DNA of 64,000 bases from Brotonthovivens ammoniilytica (GCF_025566885.1 NZ_JAOQJQ010000004.1:298552-362551), one strand, 5' to 3'; counted from the first letter of the stretch, positions 8,161-17,984 are shown. Notes: a model not told the origin generated them from the letters alone. Numbers and translations are program-made.

Positions 8161-9150
8161 TTAAACCTCTTTATTTAACGCCTCTAGAAGGCCGGTCAGA
8201 TACCGGCATCTTGACTTATGCTGATGGATCTCCTTTTGAAGTTTCTCCAGATTTCTGTTTGATATCCACACTTTATTTGAACCGTAATAGTGATTTGCAA
8301 TTTTCCAGAATTTTTCCGGGTATGACAGCCGGTAATACAGCTGTAGAAAATCCCCGCGGTTTAACGGATTTACTCTGTGGTATTCCTCAAGCATTGCAGT
8401 TCCAAGGCTTTCCTCCCAATTATATTTTTCCATGATCTTGCGCATAAAATTACCAAAATCAGCAATCTGCACGCCGTATTTTGCCTTTTCAAAATGAATC
8501 ATAACCGGATCAGCCGCACGAAACAAAATATTATGCTGATTAAAATCCCCGTGGCAGATTCCGGTCTTTCCGGTAATTTCCTTTTCCTCCGCCATCTGCA
8601 GAGCCTCTTCCACTTTCAGACACTGTTCAAAAAAATCGGAAAAGCATTTTGTAAACAGCCGCTCAAAATCATTCTTCTGTTTTCGCTTTCTTATATAATT
8701 GCGAATTTTTATCAGCTCCCGGTTATGGCGGCTGTATTCAGAAAGCACACTTTCTTTCCGGTATGCTAAAGTCTCTTCCCCGCAGGAAAATCCCCGGACA
8801 GCACTGTGAAATCTGGCCAGATGGGACACCGTCATCAAAATATCCATTCTGTTTTTCACATCACATTCTCTTCCTTTGTACCACTGATGCATAATGTAAC
8901 GTATGCCGTCGGGGCCTTCCGTAATCAGCTCACCCTCCCTGTTCTTTTTCGGCCTGTCATTTACAATTCCCTGTTCTGCAAGATAGCCGCCCAGCAGGTA
9001 TAAAAATTCTCCTTTTTCCTGAGACCCCTGAAACTCTTTTAAAGCCCATAGCTCATGATTTTTTTCGCATACCAGTACACCTCTTCCTTTATAAGTCTGT
9101 GCATCGCCCAGACCGTATGTTTCCAGCACTTGTTCTATCTGATAATACAT
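8161..9150 (-). CDS. CotS-family spore coat kinase-like protein
   Basis: About 329 residues with a protein-kinase/aminoglycoside-phosphotransferase fold. The catalytic loop reads ICHGDFNQHNILF (about 197-209), and IADFGNF follows where the metal-binding DFG-like motif is expected. CotS/CotI/YutH relatives are spore coat proteins in Bacillus and Clostridium. A start at 9150 follows AAGGGGTG; the longer frame would use GTG at 9168 and overlap that site. It stands alone between pgm and cca. Substrate and kinase activity are unknown. Confidence 0.8.
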   Translation of the reverse strand: MYYQIEQVLETYGLGDAQTYKGRGVLVCEKNHELWALKEFQGSQEKGEFLYLLGGYLAEQGIVNDRPKKNREGELITEGPDGIRYIMHQWYKGRECDVKNRMDILMTVSHLARFHSAVRGFSCGEETLAYRKESVLSEYSRHNRELIKIRNYIRKRKQKNDFERLFTKCFSDFFEQCLKVEEALQMAEEKEITGKTGICHGDFNQHNILFRAADPVMIHFEKAKYGVQIADFGNFMRKIMEKYNWEESLGTAMLEEYHRVNPLNRGDFLQLYYRLSYPEKFWKIANHYYGSNKVWISNRNLEKLQKEIHQHKSRCRYLTGLLEALNKEV

Positions 9151-9217
9151 AAAAAAACACCCCTTCACACGAAGTTTAAGACAACTATTTATGTCTATTC
9201 ATCATATGAAAAGGTGT

Positions 9218-10552
9218 TTAAAAGTATTCTCTTTGTCGGCATCTCTTTAATAAAATCTCTTTTTGATTCCATTCCGGATGTTTCAGCACATCCTGCAAAA
9301 GCAGTAAAAGAGCCTCGCCAATCTGTTTTCCCCGCTCCATCCCTGCAGCAATCAAATCATCTCCGCTGACAGCAAGGTCTTTTATCAAAAGACAGTCGCC
9401 TCTGCGAAGAATTTCCTCATACAATCTTTCATATCCACAGACGTATGCCAGCTTTTCCTTCCGCTGATACATACTCTGAGCGCAGATATCAGCGCGTTTT
9501 ACTTCAAAAAGCTCCGGATACTGCTCCAGCCCGTTTCTGGATATCGTCTGGCGGACTTTCACTATTTGTAACGGCGGCTTTTGATCGTGAATCTCTACCA
9601 GTGCAGTCACCCGCTGAATAGTGGCATTATCAAACCGAAGCCTGCGCAGTATTTGTTCCGTCATTTTGGCTCCTGTCTGAGGATGCTGCCTGAAATGATC
9701 TACCCCGTCCTCATCGGTGGTTCTGCAGACCGGTTTTGCCACATCATGAAACAGCATGGTAAGGCGCAGTACCTTATCCGGCCTGATCAGCTCCAGGGCA
9801 TGAATCGTATGTTCTCCCACAGAGTACATGTGATGGATATTATGCTGAGGTGTCCGCATCATAACCGAAAACTCCGGAAGGACAACATCGGAAATCCCCA
9901 GTTCATACACCTGGCGCATAGCCTCCGGATGAGGCGAAATCAGCAGCTTTACAAGTTCCGTCTGAATCCGTTCCGCACTAATTTTAGCCAGGGAAGGGGC
10001 AAGCTTTTTTATCGCATCCTGAGTCTGCACTTCAACTTCAAAGCCAAGCTGGGCGCTAAACCTTACTGCGCGCAGCATTCTTAAGGCATCTTCGCCAAAC
10101 CGCTCCTTGGCATCTCCCACACAGCGGATTACGCCGTTTTTCAGATCCAAAGCTCCCCCAAAACAGTCCACAAGCCCTTCCGAATCATTGTACGCCATGG
10201 CATTAATGGTAAAATCCCTGCGCTTTAAGTCTTCCTTCAGATCAGGCGTAAATATTACCTCATCAGGATGCCTGGCATCCGCATATTCCCCATCTATCCG
10301 GTATGTGGTAACTTCAAACCCCTCATGCCCTAACATCACGGTAACCGTACCGTGGGCAATTCCGGTATCAATTGTATGAGGAAACAGCCGCTTTACATCC
10401 TCCGGCTTTGCAGAGGTGGTAATGTCCCAGTCATCCGGCTCTTTCCCAAGTATGCTGTCCCTGACACATCCGCCCACAGCATAGGCCTCATACCCATAAG
10501 ACTGAAGACAATCAATGATTTTTGCTACTTTCTGCGGCAGCTTAATGTTCAA
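9218..10552 (-). CDS. cca: CCA tRNA nucleotidyltransferase with HD domain
   Basis: This enzyme adds or repairs the 3' CCA of tRNAs. The class II nucleotidyltransferase core has GGCVRD (27-32), DWDI (41-44), the RRDFTINAMA neck motif (111-120) and EDALRMLRAVRF (154-165). A C-terminal HD domain (MLFHDVAKP, His269-Asp270) may give phosphohydrolase activity. At 444 residues it fits Firmicute enzymes. None of the 13 tRNA genes in this window encodes CCA, so the cell depends on this activity. Confidence 0.95.
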   Translation of the reverse strand: MNIKLPQKVAKIIDCLQSYGYEAYAVGGCVRDSILGKEPDDWDITTSAKPEDVKRLFPHTIDTGIAHGTVTVMLGHEGFEVTTYRIDGEYADARHPDEVIFTPDLKEDLKRRDFTINAMAYNDSEGLVDCFGGALDLKNGVIRCVGDAKERFGEDALRMLRAVRFSAQLGFEVEVQTQDAIKKLAPSLAKISAERIQTELVKLLISPHPEAMRQVYELGISDVVLPEFSVMMRTPQHNIHHMYSVGEHTIHALELIRPDKVLRLTMLFHDVAKPVCRTTDEDGVDHFRQHPQTGAKMTEQILRRLRFDNATIQRVTALVEIHDQKPPLQIVKVRQTISRNGLEQYPELFEVKRADICAQSMYQRKEKLAYVCGYERLYEEILRRGDCLLIKDLAVSGDDLIAAGMERGKQIGEALLLLLQDVLKHPEWNQKEILLKRCRQREYF

Positions 10553-10652
10553 CGGCTGTCACCTCCTTCCTTATTAACACAATCTGTTTTATCCAGCAGT
10601 ACCACTATCCGATGTGCAGGTATGATGCCTGCCTGCTGTGTCTGGACGCCGC

Positions 10653-12092
10653 TTAATACGCCTTCCCCCAGTATACCAGTTTACGGGCAGGTTTTCCACA
10701 GCACACACAGGTGCCTGCTATCTGCTCCTGATCATGAAATGGCATACAGCGTGAGGTTGCACCTGTTTCCTCTTTGATTTTATCCTCACATGCCTGATCC
10801 TCACACCACATTCCACGAATAAATCCTGGTTTTGACTCTGCAATTTCCTTAAATTCATCATAATTATGAGCATCCCAAATATGAGCATCCCTATGTGCTT
10901 TTGCCCGTTCAAACATATCATTTTGAATCTGCTCCAGCAGCTTTGGAACTGCTGTGTCGATTTCATCCAGAGAAACAACTGTCTTTTCCCTTGTATCACG
11001 GCGCACAAGTACACACTGGTTTTTTTCAATATCTTTTGGTCCCAGTTCTACACGCACCGGTATCCCGCGCATTTCCTGCTCTGAGAACTTCCATCCGGGA
11101 CTTTTATCTGAATCATCCAGCTTCGCCCGGCATACTTTACTCAGGCGCTCTTTGACCTTGCCGGCTTTCTCTAAAACGCCTTCTTTATGCTGCATAATCG
11201 GTATTACCATTACCTGTGTCGGGGCGATTCTCGGGGGCAGTACCAGTCCGGAATCATCTCCGTGCACCATAATAATAGCGCCGATCAGCCGCGTTGTCAT
11301 GCCCCAGGAAGTCTGGTGAACATACTTTAATGTATTGTCCTTATCTGTATATTGAATGCCAAAGGCTTTGGCAAAACCATCTCCAAAATTATGACTGGTA
11401 CCTGACTGAAGAGCCTTTCCATCATGCATCAGTGCCTCAATGGTGTAGGTCGCCTCCGCTCCGGCAAATTTTTCCTTCTCAGTTTTCCTTCCTCTTATTA
11501 CCGGCATAGCTAGAACCTGCTGGCAGAAATCTGCATACACATTCAGCATTAAAACGGTTCTTTCCTCTGCTTCTTCCGCTGTGGCATGTGCAGTATGACC
11601 CTCCTGCCACAAAAATTCTCTGGAGCGAAGAAACGGTCTCGTTTCTTTTTCCCAGCGCACCACTGAGCACCACTGATTGTAATTCTTTGGCAGATCACGG
11701 TAAGACTGAATCAGGTTCTTATAAAAATCACAGAACAGAGTTTCTGAGGTGGGACGTACACAAAGCCTCTCCTGCAGTGGATTTAATCCCCCATGAGTCA
11801 CCCAGGCAACCTCAGGTGCAAATCCTTCTACATGATCTTTTTCTACCTGAAGAAGACTTTCCGGGATAAACAGCGGCATATATACATTTTCAACGCCGGT
11901 TTCTTTAAAACGCGCATCCAGTTCCTTTTGAATATTTTCCCAGATGGCATACCCCGCCGGTTTAATAATCATACAGCCCTTTACGCTGGAATAATCAATA
12001 AGTTCTGCCTTCTTCACCACATCTGTATACCACTGGGCAAAATCTGCCTCCATAGATGTAATTGCTTCTACCAATTTCTTTTCTTTCGCCAT
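10653..12092 (-). CDS. proS: Prolyl-tRNA synthetase, archaeal/eukaryotic type (ProS type 3)
   Basis: A 479-residue class II synthetase that charges tRNA-Pro. Motif 2 is in the RWEKETRPFLRSREF segment (146-160) and is preceded by RPTSE (113-117). There is no bacterial editing insertion between motifs 2 and 3. The C-terminal zinc-like domain has cysteines in MWCEDQAC and TCVCCGKP and the protein ends in GKAY, typical of the archaeal type. A proline T-box leader precedes it, with its own promoter overlapping the end of the AI-2E gene. Confidence 0.96.
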   Translation of the reverse strand: MAKEKKLVEAITSMEADFAQWYTDVVKKAELIDYSSVKGCMIIKPAGYAIWENIQKELDARFKETGVENVYMPLFIPESLLQVEKDHVEGFAPEVAWVTHGGLNPLQERLCVRPTSETLFCDFYKNLIQSYRDLPKNYNQWCSVVRWEKETRPFLRSREFLWQEGHTAHATAEEAEERTVLMLNVYADFCQQVLAMPVIRGRKTEKEKFAGAEATYTIEALMHDGKALQSGTSHNFGDGFAKAFGIQYTDKDNTLKYVHQTSWGMTTRLIGAIIMVHGDDSGLVLPPRIAPTQVMVIPIMQHKEGVLEKAGKVKERLSKVCRAKLDDSDKSPGWKFSEQEMRGIPVRVELGPKDIEKNQCVLVRRDTREKTVVSLDEIDTAVPKLLEQIQNDMFERAKAHRDAHIWDAHNYDEFKEIAESKPGFIRGMWCEDQACEDKIKEETGATSRCMPFHDQEQIAGTCVCCGKPARKLVYWGKAY

Positions 12093-12139
12093 ATCTCTAA
12101 TTCTCCTTAATCATGCTTCTTATATAAAATCCAAAGGAA

Positions 12140-12406
12140 TTTCCCCGTATGTAACAAACAGCAGTCAGCAAAAAAACACCGGTATTTCCGTCCCCTAGGG
12201 ACCGGAATACCGGCGGTACCACCCTGATTAACATGCAGACGCATGTTCTCTCTCTGTCCATAACGCAGACCTGCGCAGTATTTTTCATACTGGGCTTAAA
12301 GGGCCGGTTCCCGCCATTCCAACCAAAAATCTCCCACCACTGATTTTCTCTCTGAAGATCTTCCTGACCGTACTATTCCTCATCTTCGCCTTTACCTCTG
12401 TTTACG
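12140..12406 (-). ncRNA. T-box riboswitch leader of proS
   Basis: On the minus strand the T-box sequence AGGGTGGTACCGCC lies at 12212-12225. It is followed by a strong hairpin, CCGGTATTCCGGTCCC with GGGACGGAAATACCGG, and a T run ending near 12170: the terminator that competes with the antiterminator. Upstream lie stem I elements, including the AGTA of the specifier-loop region and AGAGAG. Uncharged tRNA-Pro should stabilise the antiterminator and allow proS transcription. The specifier codon is not certain; a CCG inside GAACCGGCC is one candidate. Confidence 0.9.
12168..12211 (-). terminator. T-box regulated terminator before proS
   Basis: A GC-rich stem of about 16 pairs with a TAGG loop is followed by TTTTTTT on the minus strand. 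It is mutually exclusive with pairing of the adjacent T-box. Confidence 0.88.
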
Positions 12407-12412
12407 ATGCAT

Positions 12413-12441
12413 ATTGTAAGTGAAACCCTCCTAATTGTCAA
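12413..12441 (-). promoter_or_regulatory. Promoter of the proS T-box leader
   Basis: TTGACA (12441-12436), a 17-bp spacer and TACAAT (12418-12413) on the minus strand. The -35 box overlaps the stop codon of the AI-2E gene. Transcription should begin near 12406. Confidence 0.75.
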
Positions 12442-13471
12442 GTATGGAAAAATAGGAACTTCGACCTATTTCACGTATTAAAACAAGAGAAACCGGTCCA
12501 AGTATCACTCCGGGCAGTCCATATACACAGATTCCTACATACAAGCTGACCATAACCGCCACCGGATGCACAGAAAGGCCGTTTCCCATAATTCTAGGTT
12601 CTAGTATCTCCCTTAAAAATGTACACAGTGCAAAGGCTCCTGCATAAACACAGGCCAGCAGGTACTCTCCTCTTAACAGGTCCACCAGCGCCCAGGGAAC
12701 AAATATCATTCCCGTGCCAATAAAGGGAAGCGCATCGCAGATACCAATAGCAATACCAATTGGGACAGCATACGGATTTTTGCACAGAGCTAAAATCCCC
12801 ACGCATACCCCGCTGATAATTCCCATAACAACTACCTGAGTCTTTATATAAGTGCCGCATGTATGGAGCACTACATTTCCAATATTTATCAGCCAGTTTC
12901 CCCACTGGTTTTTTCGGATTCTGGCCTTAATCTGCACATAATCTCTCAGAATTAAAAAAGATGAGACAATAGCTGCCAGGGCAATTCCACAGACTGTAAG
13001 AAATCCCTTCATACTTTTCGCCGACCAGTTCATTACCTGGCTCATGGCCGCCTGTTCAATCTTACCGCCCAAATCCGGCATTTTTGTCTGCAGAAACTCC
13101 CCCATCTGGTCAATTCCCTCAAATCCTGTGGCATCTGCTATTCTGCAGCAGCAGTCGTCCCATACAGCCATCAGCTGTCCGCCGATTGCATCCCGTTCCT
13201 GCCAGACCTGCTGGCAGGAAACCACAATCCCCCATATCAGCAGCCCAATGCCAACCGCAATCAGCGCAAATAGAATAATTAACAGAACACCTCCCGCTCC
13301 CTTCCAGCGCTTCTGCAGTTTTACAGCCAGAGGATGCAGCCACTTAGCCAGCAGAAAAGCAATTAAAAAGGGAATTACCAATATCAAAAGCCACTTTAAC
13401 ACAGCAAAGACAACAAGGGTAATTCCCGTATATTTTATTCCCGTTAAAATAAATTTTCGTCTCTCTGTCAT
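12431..13471 (-). CDS. AI-2E family (UPF0118/YtvI-like) membrane protein
   Basis: A 346-residue polytopic membrane protein with about eight hydrophobic segments: two at the N-terminus, one near 60-85, then a soluble loop of about 80 residues and a C-terminal bundle. It carries the family-like NPYAVPIGIAIGICDALPFI and GLPGVILGP. The family includes exporters such as TqsA and the sporulation protein YtvI; the true substrate here is unknown. It has no partner gene and is followed by the separately regulated proS. Confidence 0.85.
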   Translation of the reverse strand: MTERRKFILTGIKYTGITLVVFAVLKWLLILVIPFLIAFLLAKWLHPLAVKLQKRWKGAGGVLLIILFALIAVGIGLLIWGIVVSCQQVWQERDAIGGQLMAVWDDCCCRIADATGFEGIDQMGEFLQTKMPDLGGKIEQAAMSQVMNWSAKSMKGFLTVCGIALAAIVSSFLILRDYVQIKARIRKNQWGNWLINIGNVVLHTCGTYIKTQVVVMGIISGVCVGILALCKNPYAVPIGIAIGICDALPFIGTGMIFVPWALVDLLRGEYLLACVYAGAFALCTFLREILEPRIMGNGLSVHPVAVMVSLYVGICVYGLPGVILGPVSLVLIREIGRSSYFSILDN

Positions 13472-13571
13472 ACTAGCTAGTATGTCAGAATCACTTCTTT
13501 TTATTCTTTGAACACATCCGTTTCCACGGCCTGCAGATATCTAAAACAATCTCTGGGAAAAACAAATATTT

Positions 13572-14255
13572 TTACAAATTCACATGCTCAAACAGCTCAA
13601 AATATTTATTTGAAGGCCGGATGGAAAACTCCATTTTCTTCTTTGTAACAGGATGTACAAATCCGATTTTAAAAGAACAAAGGGCGATATTTTCACTGCC
13701 TCTCCAGCCGGGATTATACTTCCGGTCTCCCTCCAGCGGAAACCCCGCATTGGCCATCTGCACTCTGATCTGATGGTGCCGCCCGGTTTCAAGATCAATC
13801 CTCACCAAAGACGCTGCCCCATCCGGCGTATATCCAAGCACCTGATAGGACAGCCTGGCCAGCTTTGCCCCAGGCGTCCCCGCAGGAACCACTCTGGATA
13901 TATTTTGTCTGCCATCCCGCAAAAGATAATCCTCTATCCGTCCCTGCCCGGAGTTTACTGCACCGGATGCAACGGCAAGATAACATTTATCCATCCCCTG
14001 ATCCGCCATCTGACGGCTTAAAGCTGCCGCCGCCATTTTAGTTTTTGCAAATACCATAACCCCTTCCACAGGCTGGTCCAGCCGGTGAACCAGTCCAAGA
14101 TAAGGCTCTTCCTTTCGGGCAGCCCGGTAATTTTTAAGAACACTTACCATATCCTGACGCCCTAAACCCGCTGTCTGCACCGGCATTCCCGCCGCTTTTA
14201 TACAAACCAGAACTGCTTCATCTTCATATATAATTTCTGGTGCACTGTTTCTCAT
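13572..14255 (-). CDS. RluA-family RNA pseudouridine synthase, short form
   Basis: A 227-residue protein that converts uridine to pseudouridine in rRNA or tRNA. The catalytic motif LVHRLDQPVEG holds the active Asp at residue 60, and TGRHHQIRVQMA follows. No S4 domain precedes the catalytic domain, unlike RluD. The frame is open much further upstream but would overlap the response regulator; the ATG at 14255, after AGGGG, is chosen. The target uridine cannot be told from sequence. Confidence 0.9.
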   Translation of the reverse strand: MRNSAPEIIYEDEAVLVCIKAAGMPVQTAGLGRQDMVSVLKNYRAARKEEPYLGLVHRLDQPVEGVMVFAKTKMAAAALSRQMADQGMDKCYLAVASGAVNSGQGRIEDYLLRDGRQNISRVVPAGTPGAKLARLSYQVLGYTPDGAASLVRIDLETGRHHQIRVQMANAGFPLEGDRKYNPGWRGSENIALCSFKIGFVHPVTKKKMEFSIRPSNKYFELFEHVNL

Positions 14256-14274
14256 TTCCATCCCCTGAATCTTT

Positions 14275-14964
14275 CTACAATTTAAAACGGTACCCCACAC
14301 CCCAGATTGTCTCGATATACTGAGGCTTTGCTGTATTATATTCAATCTTCTCTCTGATTTTCTTAATATGAACCGTAACGGTTGCAATATCTCCAATGGA
14401 TTCCATGTCCCATATTCTGCTAAACAATTCTTCCTTGGTAAACACATGATTAGGGTTCTGAGCCAGAAATGTCAGCAGATCAAATTCCTTTGTGGTAAAC
14501 TGCTTCTCTTCATCATTAACCCAGACACGACGGGCCGTTTTATCTATCCGAATCCCTCTGATCTCAATAACTTCATTTTCCTGAACATTACTAGAAATGA
14601 GCCTTTCGTAACGGGCAAGATGCGCTTTCACTCTGGCCACCAGTTCACTTGGTGAAAAGGGTTTTGTGATATAATCATCAGCACCCAGACCAAGTCCCCT
14701 TATTTTATCAATATCATCCTTCTTTGCAGATACCATTAAAACAGGTGTATTCTTTACTTCACGAATCTGCTTACAGATTTCAAATCCATCCACACCAGGC
14801 AGCATCAAATCCAGAATAAACATATCAAAATCGTGATTCAGCGCCCGCTCTAGTCCGCTGTCTCCCCGGGTTTCAATTTCCACCTCAAACCCGCTTAACT
14901 CCAGATAATCTTTTTCAAGATCCGCTATCGCCTCTTCATCTTCAATAATCAAAATCTTACTCAT
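14275..14964 (-). CDS. OmpR/PhoB-family response regulator
   Basis: A 229-residue two-domain regulator. The receiver has acidic residues EDE (8-10), phosphoacceptor Asp52 in LDLMLPG, and the conserved Lys in ITKPF. A winged-helix domain follows (about 130-229) with VTVHIKKIREKIE and the terminal WGVGYRFKL. It overlaps the downstream end of the sensor kinase gene by 8 nt and forms an operon with it. It looks VanR/PhoP-like, but no target genes can be named from this window. Confidence 0.93.
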   Translation of the reverse strand: MSKILIIEDEEAIADLEKDYLELSGFEVEIETRGDSGLERALNHDFDMFILDLMLPGVDGFEICKQIREVKNTPVLMVSAKKDDIDKIRGLGLGADDYITKPFSPSELVARVKAHLARYERLISSNVQENEVIEIRGIRIDKTARRVWVNDEEKQFTTKEFDLLTFLAQNPNHVFTKEELFSRIWDMESIGDIATVTVHIKKIREKIEYNTAKPQYIETIWGVGYRFKL

Positions 14965-16465
14965 TCACTACCTCCTGATATTTCCGGATTACAAAATACA
15001 TAATTGTACCCGTATTTTCCTTACTGGTTGCCCAGATTTTTCCGCCATGATCTTCAATAATTTTCTTAACAATAGACAATCCGATCCCGCTGCCTCCGGT
15101 ACTGGAATTTCTAGAAGAATCCGTCCGGTAAAAACGGTCAAAAATGTACGGAAGCTCCCTGGGCGGGATACCGCATCCGTTATCTTCCAGTTCCACTTGT
15201 ATAAAATCACCCACATCTTTAATTCTTATATTGATAAATCCCTTGGGTTTATTCATATACTTAACAGAATTACTGATAATATTACTGATTACCCGCTTCA
15301 ACTGCTCCGGATCAGCAATAATATCCGTCTTTTCATCCGCGTAATTATAATATGCCAGTCCGATTCCGCCTGCCTCAAGTTCCAGTCCAATATCCTCAAT
15401 ACAGTCATTGAAATAGTCCGCTACATTTATCTTCTTAAAATTGTATGGAATACGATTGGTATCAATTTTAGAATAAAGGGTCAGTTCATTAATCAGCCTG
15501 TCCATCTCATTTGCTTTATTATATATTGTGCGGATATATTTATCCCGTTTCTCCGGAGTATCCGCAACCCCGTCAATAATACCCTCAGCATAACCTTTTA
15601 CAGTAGTTATGGGGGTCTTCAAGTCATGGGCAATGTTACTGATCAGTATCTTATTTTCCTTTTCCGAAGAAATATTCTCCTCTGTAGAATACTTCAGCCG
15701 CTGCCGCATCTGCTCAAAGTTTCTGCAAAGCTCACCGATCTCATCATCATTTTCCGCATCTATAGTAAAGTCCAGATTTCCATCCCGGATATTCTGTGTA
15801 GCCACTTTCAGCTTGGCAATGGGATTTATAATACCCTTATAAATCCATATGGTCATCACTGCAGCTGTCAAAATAAGAATCAGTACAATGGAAATCCCCA
15901 TATCCAAAATAAGCTGCCGCATTTCCGGTAAAATACTGTCTGTATCTGTTAAAAGATACAAACTCCCTTTCACCCCAGCTGAATCCTCAAAATTTACCTG
16001 TTTCACAATCAGCTGCATGGCGTCATCTAGATAATATCCGCTCTCTTCTTTTCCATTACTTTTATCACTGTAATCGGGAAGCATTTTAGCAAGTTCCTGT
16101 TCTGTATAGGCACTGCTTCCCTCATCACCATTATAAATAATCTGATTTCCTTTACTGACCACAAGAAATGTTTCTTTTTCTTTTAGCTTTTCATTTTTTT
16201 CTTTCAGATAGGATACATTCTCAAGCTTGTCAGCATTTGTCCGGGCCAGTTTCTGAAACTCCTCAAAATCAGCCTTTGTATATCTATTCAGCACCTGAAC
16301 GGAATTCATAAAAAAAATAGAGCCTTCTTCTTTTTCCAGCCCATAAGTCTGCTTCATAGAATGCACCTGAAGCTGATAAAATCCAAACAATACCGCACAG
16401 GAAAGAGCAATGGGCAGAAAGAGGATAAAACAAAATGAAAAGATTAGACGTGTTTTTAATTTCAT
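14957..16465 (-). CDS. Sensor histidine kinase with HAMP domain
   Basis: A 502-residue membrane sensor: membrane span near 8-30, an extracytoplasmic sensing region (about 31-187), a second span near 188-208, HAMP (about 209-261), a HisKA domain with His280 in SNIAHDLKTPITTVKGY, and a HATPase domain with DNGCGIP and GGSGIGLSIVKKI. It should phosphorylate the adjacent response regulator. Start at 16465 follows AGGTGAAG; the longer frame uses GTG at 16480. The signal is unknown. Confidence 0.93.
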   Translation of the reverse strand: MKLKTRLIFSFCFILFLPIALSCAVLFGFYQLQVHSMKQTYGLEKEEGSIFFMNSVQVLNRYTKADFEEFQKLARTNADKLENVSYLKEKNEKLKEKETFLVVSKGNQIIYNGDEGSSAYTEQELAKMLPDYSDKSNGKEESGYYLDDAMQLIVKQVNFEDSAGVKGSLYLLTDTDSILPEMRQLILDMGISIVLILILTAAVMTIWIYKGIINPIAKLKVATQNIRDGNLDFTIDAENDDEIGELCRNFEQMRQRLKYSTEENISSEKENKILISNIAHDLKTPITTVKGYAEGIIDGVADTPEKRDKYIRTIYNKANEMDRLINELTLYSKIDTNRIPYNFKKINVADYFNDCIEDIGLELEAGGIGLAYYNYADEKTDIIADPEQLKRVISNIISNSVKYMNKPKGFINIRIKDVGDFIQVELEDNGCGIPPRELPYIFDRFYRTDSSRNSSTGGSGIGLSIVKKIIEDHGGKIWATSKENTGTIMYFVIRKYQEVVNE

Positions 16466-16617
16466 AGCTTCACCTGTCACTATCTTTCTAAAACAGTAAA
16501 ATTTTTTATATTATACCATTTTTTCATCTCTGACGGCACTGATTCGCATATATTTAATAAACTTTTCACAGGTGAACCTATTTATTGTTCAAAAAGCCCT
16601 GCCGGATCTTAATTTTT

Positions 16618-16742
16618 AAAAAGAATCTCGCTTGCAAGATTCTCCGCCTGCGGCGGGTCGCCATAACGGCATAATTCCGTTCCGCCGCAGTGCGGTCCAC
16701 AGCGGAGCGTTTTCTATATCATAGGAGCAATTTCTTATGATA
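16618..16742. repeat. Modular intergenic hairpin repeat, copy 3 (modules B + A + C1)
   Basis: Module B has hairpins AGAATCT/AGATTCT (16622-16643) and CCGCC-TGC-GGCGG (16644-16656). Module A (16685-16705) is CCGCaGTG-CGGTC-CACaGCGG, and C1 is ATATCATA...TATGATAT. It fills most of the 331-bp gap between metK and the kinase gene; nothing else is seen there except the metK terminator. Confidence 0.75.
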
Positions 16743-16785
16743 TAAAAAAATAAAGACTGCGCCGTTACAAAAATGGCGCAGCCTT
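16742..16785 (-). terminator. Terminator after metK
   Basis: On the minus strand CTGCGCC (16781-16775) pairs with GGCGCAG (16763-16757) around an 11-nt loop, followed by TCTTTATTTTTTT. It lies 12 bp beyond the metK stop. Confidence 0.8.
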
Positions 16786-16796
16786 TGGTCATTCAC

Positions 16797-17984
16797 TTAT
16801 AAATATTTTTTTAAATCCTCAGCTTTATCCAGTGCTTCCCAGGGAAGGTTCAGGTCATTTCTTCCAAAATGTCCATATGCAGCTGTAGGTTTGTAGATTG
16901 GTCTTCTTAAATCAAGCATTTTAATAATACCAGCGGGACGAAGATCAAAATTTTCACGTACAATCTCTACCAGTTTATCATCAGACAGCCTGCCGGTTCC
17001 AAATGTGTCCACCATAATAGAAGTGGGCTGTGCAACGCCGATTGCATAAGAAAGCTGAATCTCACATTTATCTGCAAGACCTGCCGCAACCAGATTTTTC
17101 GCAACATAACGCGCTGCATACGCTGCAGAACGGTCTACCTTTGTGCAGTCTTTTCCGGAAAATGCGCCGCCACCGTGACGTGCATATCCACCGTATGTAT
17201 CAACAATAATCTTACGTCCTGTTAAACCTGCGTCACCATGAGGTCCGCCGATTACAAAACGTCCGGTAGGATTAATGAAAAATTTTGTTTCATCATCAAT
17301 CATTTCTTTTGGAAGCACCGGATCAAATACATATTTCTTGATATCCTCATGAATCTGTTCCTGTGTTACATCATCATCATGCTGGGTAGATAAAACTACC
17401 GCTTCTAGTCTTTTTGGAGCTCCGCTTTCATCGTATTCTACAGAAACCTGGGTCTTTCCATCCGGTCTTAAATAGCTTAATGTACCGTCTTTACGCACCT
17501 TGGTAAGCTGAAGAGCCATTTTATGAGCAAGTGAAATGGGATACGGCATAAATTCTTCTGTCTCATTAGATGCATATCCGAACATCATTCCCTGATCTCC
17601 GGCTCCGATTGCCTCAATCTGTGCATCTGACATGCTGTTTTCCCTTGCTTCTAATGCTTTATCAACACCCATTGCAATATCCGGTGACTGCTGATCTAAC
17701 GCTACCATAACCGCACATGTATGTCCGTCGAATCCGGTCTCTGCTCTGTCATATCCTATCTCATTTACTGTTTCACGAACAATTGCAGGAATATCCAGCT
17801 GAGCTTTTGTTGTAATTTCTCCTGTCACAAGCACAAATCCTGTACAGCTTGCAGCTTCACAGGCAACACGGCTCATGGGGTCCTGAGCCATGCAGGCATC
17901 TAGAATCGCATCAGAAATCGCGTCACACATTTTATCTGGATGTCCTTCTGTAACTGATTCAGAAGTAAATAATAATTTCTCCAT
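16797..17984 (-). CDS. metK: S-adenosylmethionine synthetase
   Basis: MetK makes SAM from methionine and ATP. The 395-residue protein has the ATP motif TEGHPDKMCDAISDAILD (12-29), GAGDQGMMFGYA and the P-loop-like GGGAFSGKD. Length and sequence are canonical. The gene is monocistronic with its own terminator. Its promoter lacks any SAM riboswitch I could recognise; instead it shares a 48-bp block with the promoter of the radical SAM gene at 52137-53528. Confidence 0.97.
   Translation of the reverse strand: MEKLLFTSESVTEGHPDKMCDAISDAILDACMAQDPMSRVACEAASCTGFVLVTGEITTKAQLDIPAIVRETVNEIGYDRAETGFDGHTCAVMVALDQQSPDIAMGVDKALEARENSMSDAQIEAIGAGDQGMMFGYASNETEEFMPYPISLAHKMALQLTKVRKDGTLSYLRPDGKTQVSVEYDESGAPKRLEAVVLSTQHDDDVTQEQIHEDIKKYVFDPVLPKEMIDDETKFFINPTGRFVIGGPHGDAGLTGRKIIVDTYGGYARHGGGAFSGKDCTKVDRSAAYAARYVAKNLVAAGLADKCEIQLSYAIGVAQPTSIMVDTFGTGRLSDDKLVEIVRENFDLRPAGIIKMLDLRRPIYKPTAAYGHFGRNDLNLPWEALDKAEDLKKYL

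Noticed and set aside
14256..14447. N-terminal extension of the RluA-type gene
   Set aside because: It overlaps the response regulator in another frame and lacks a ribosome site; the ATG at 14255 follows AGGGG.
15047..15931. 294-codon plus-strand open frame
   Set aside because: Shadow of the sensor histidine kinase coding sequence.
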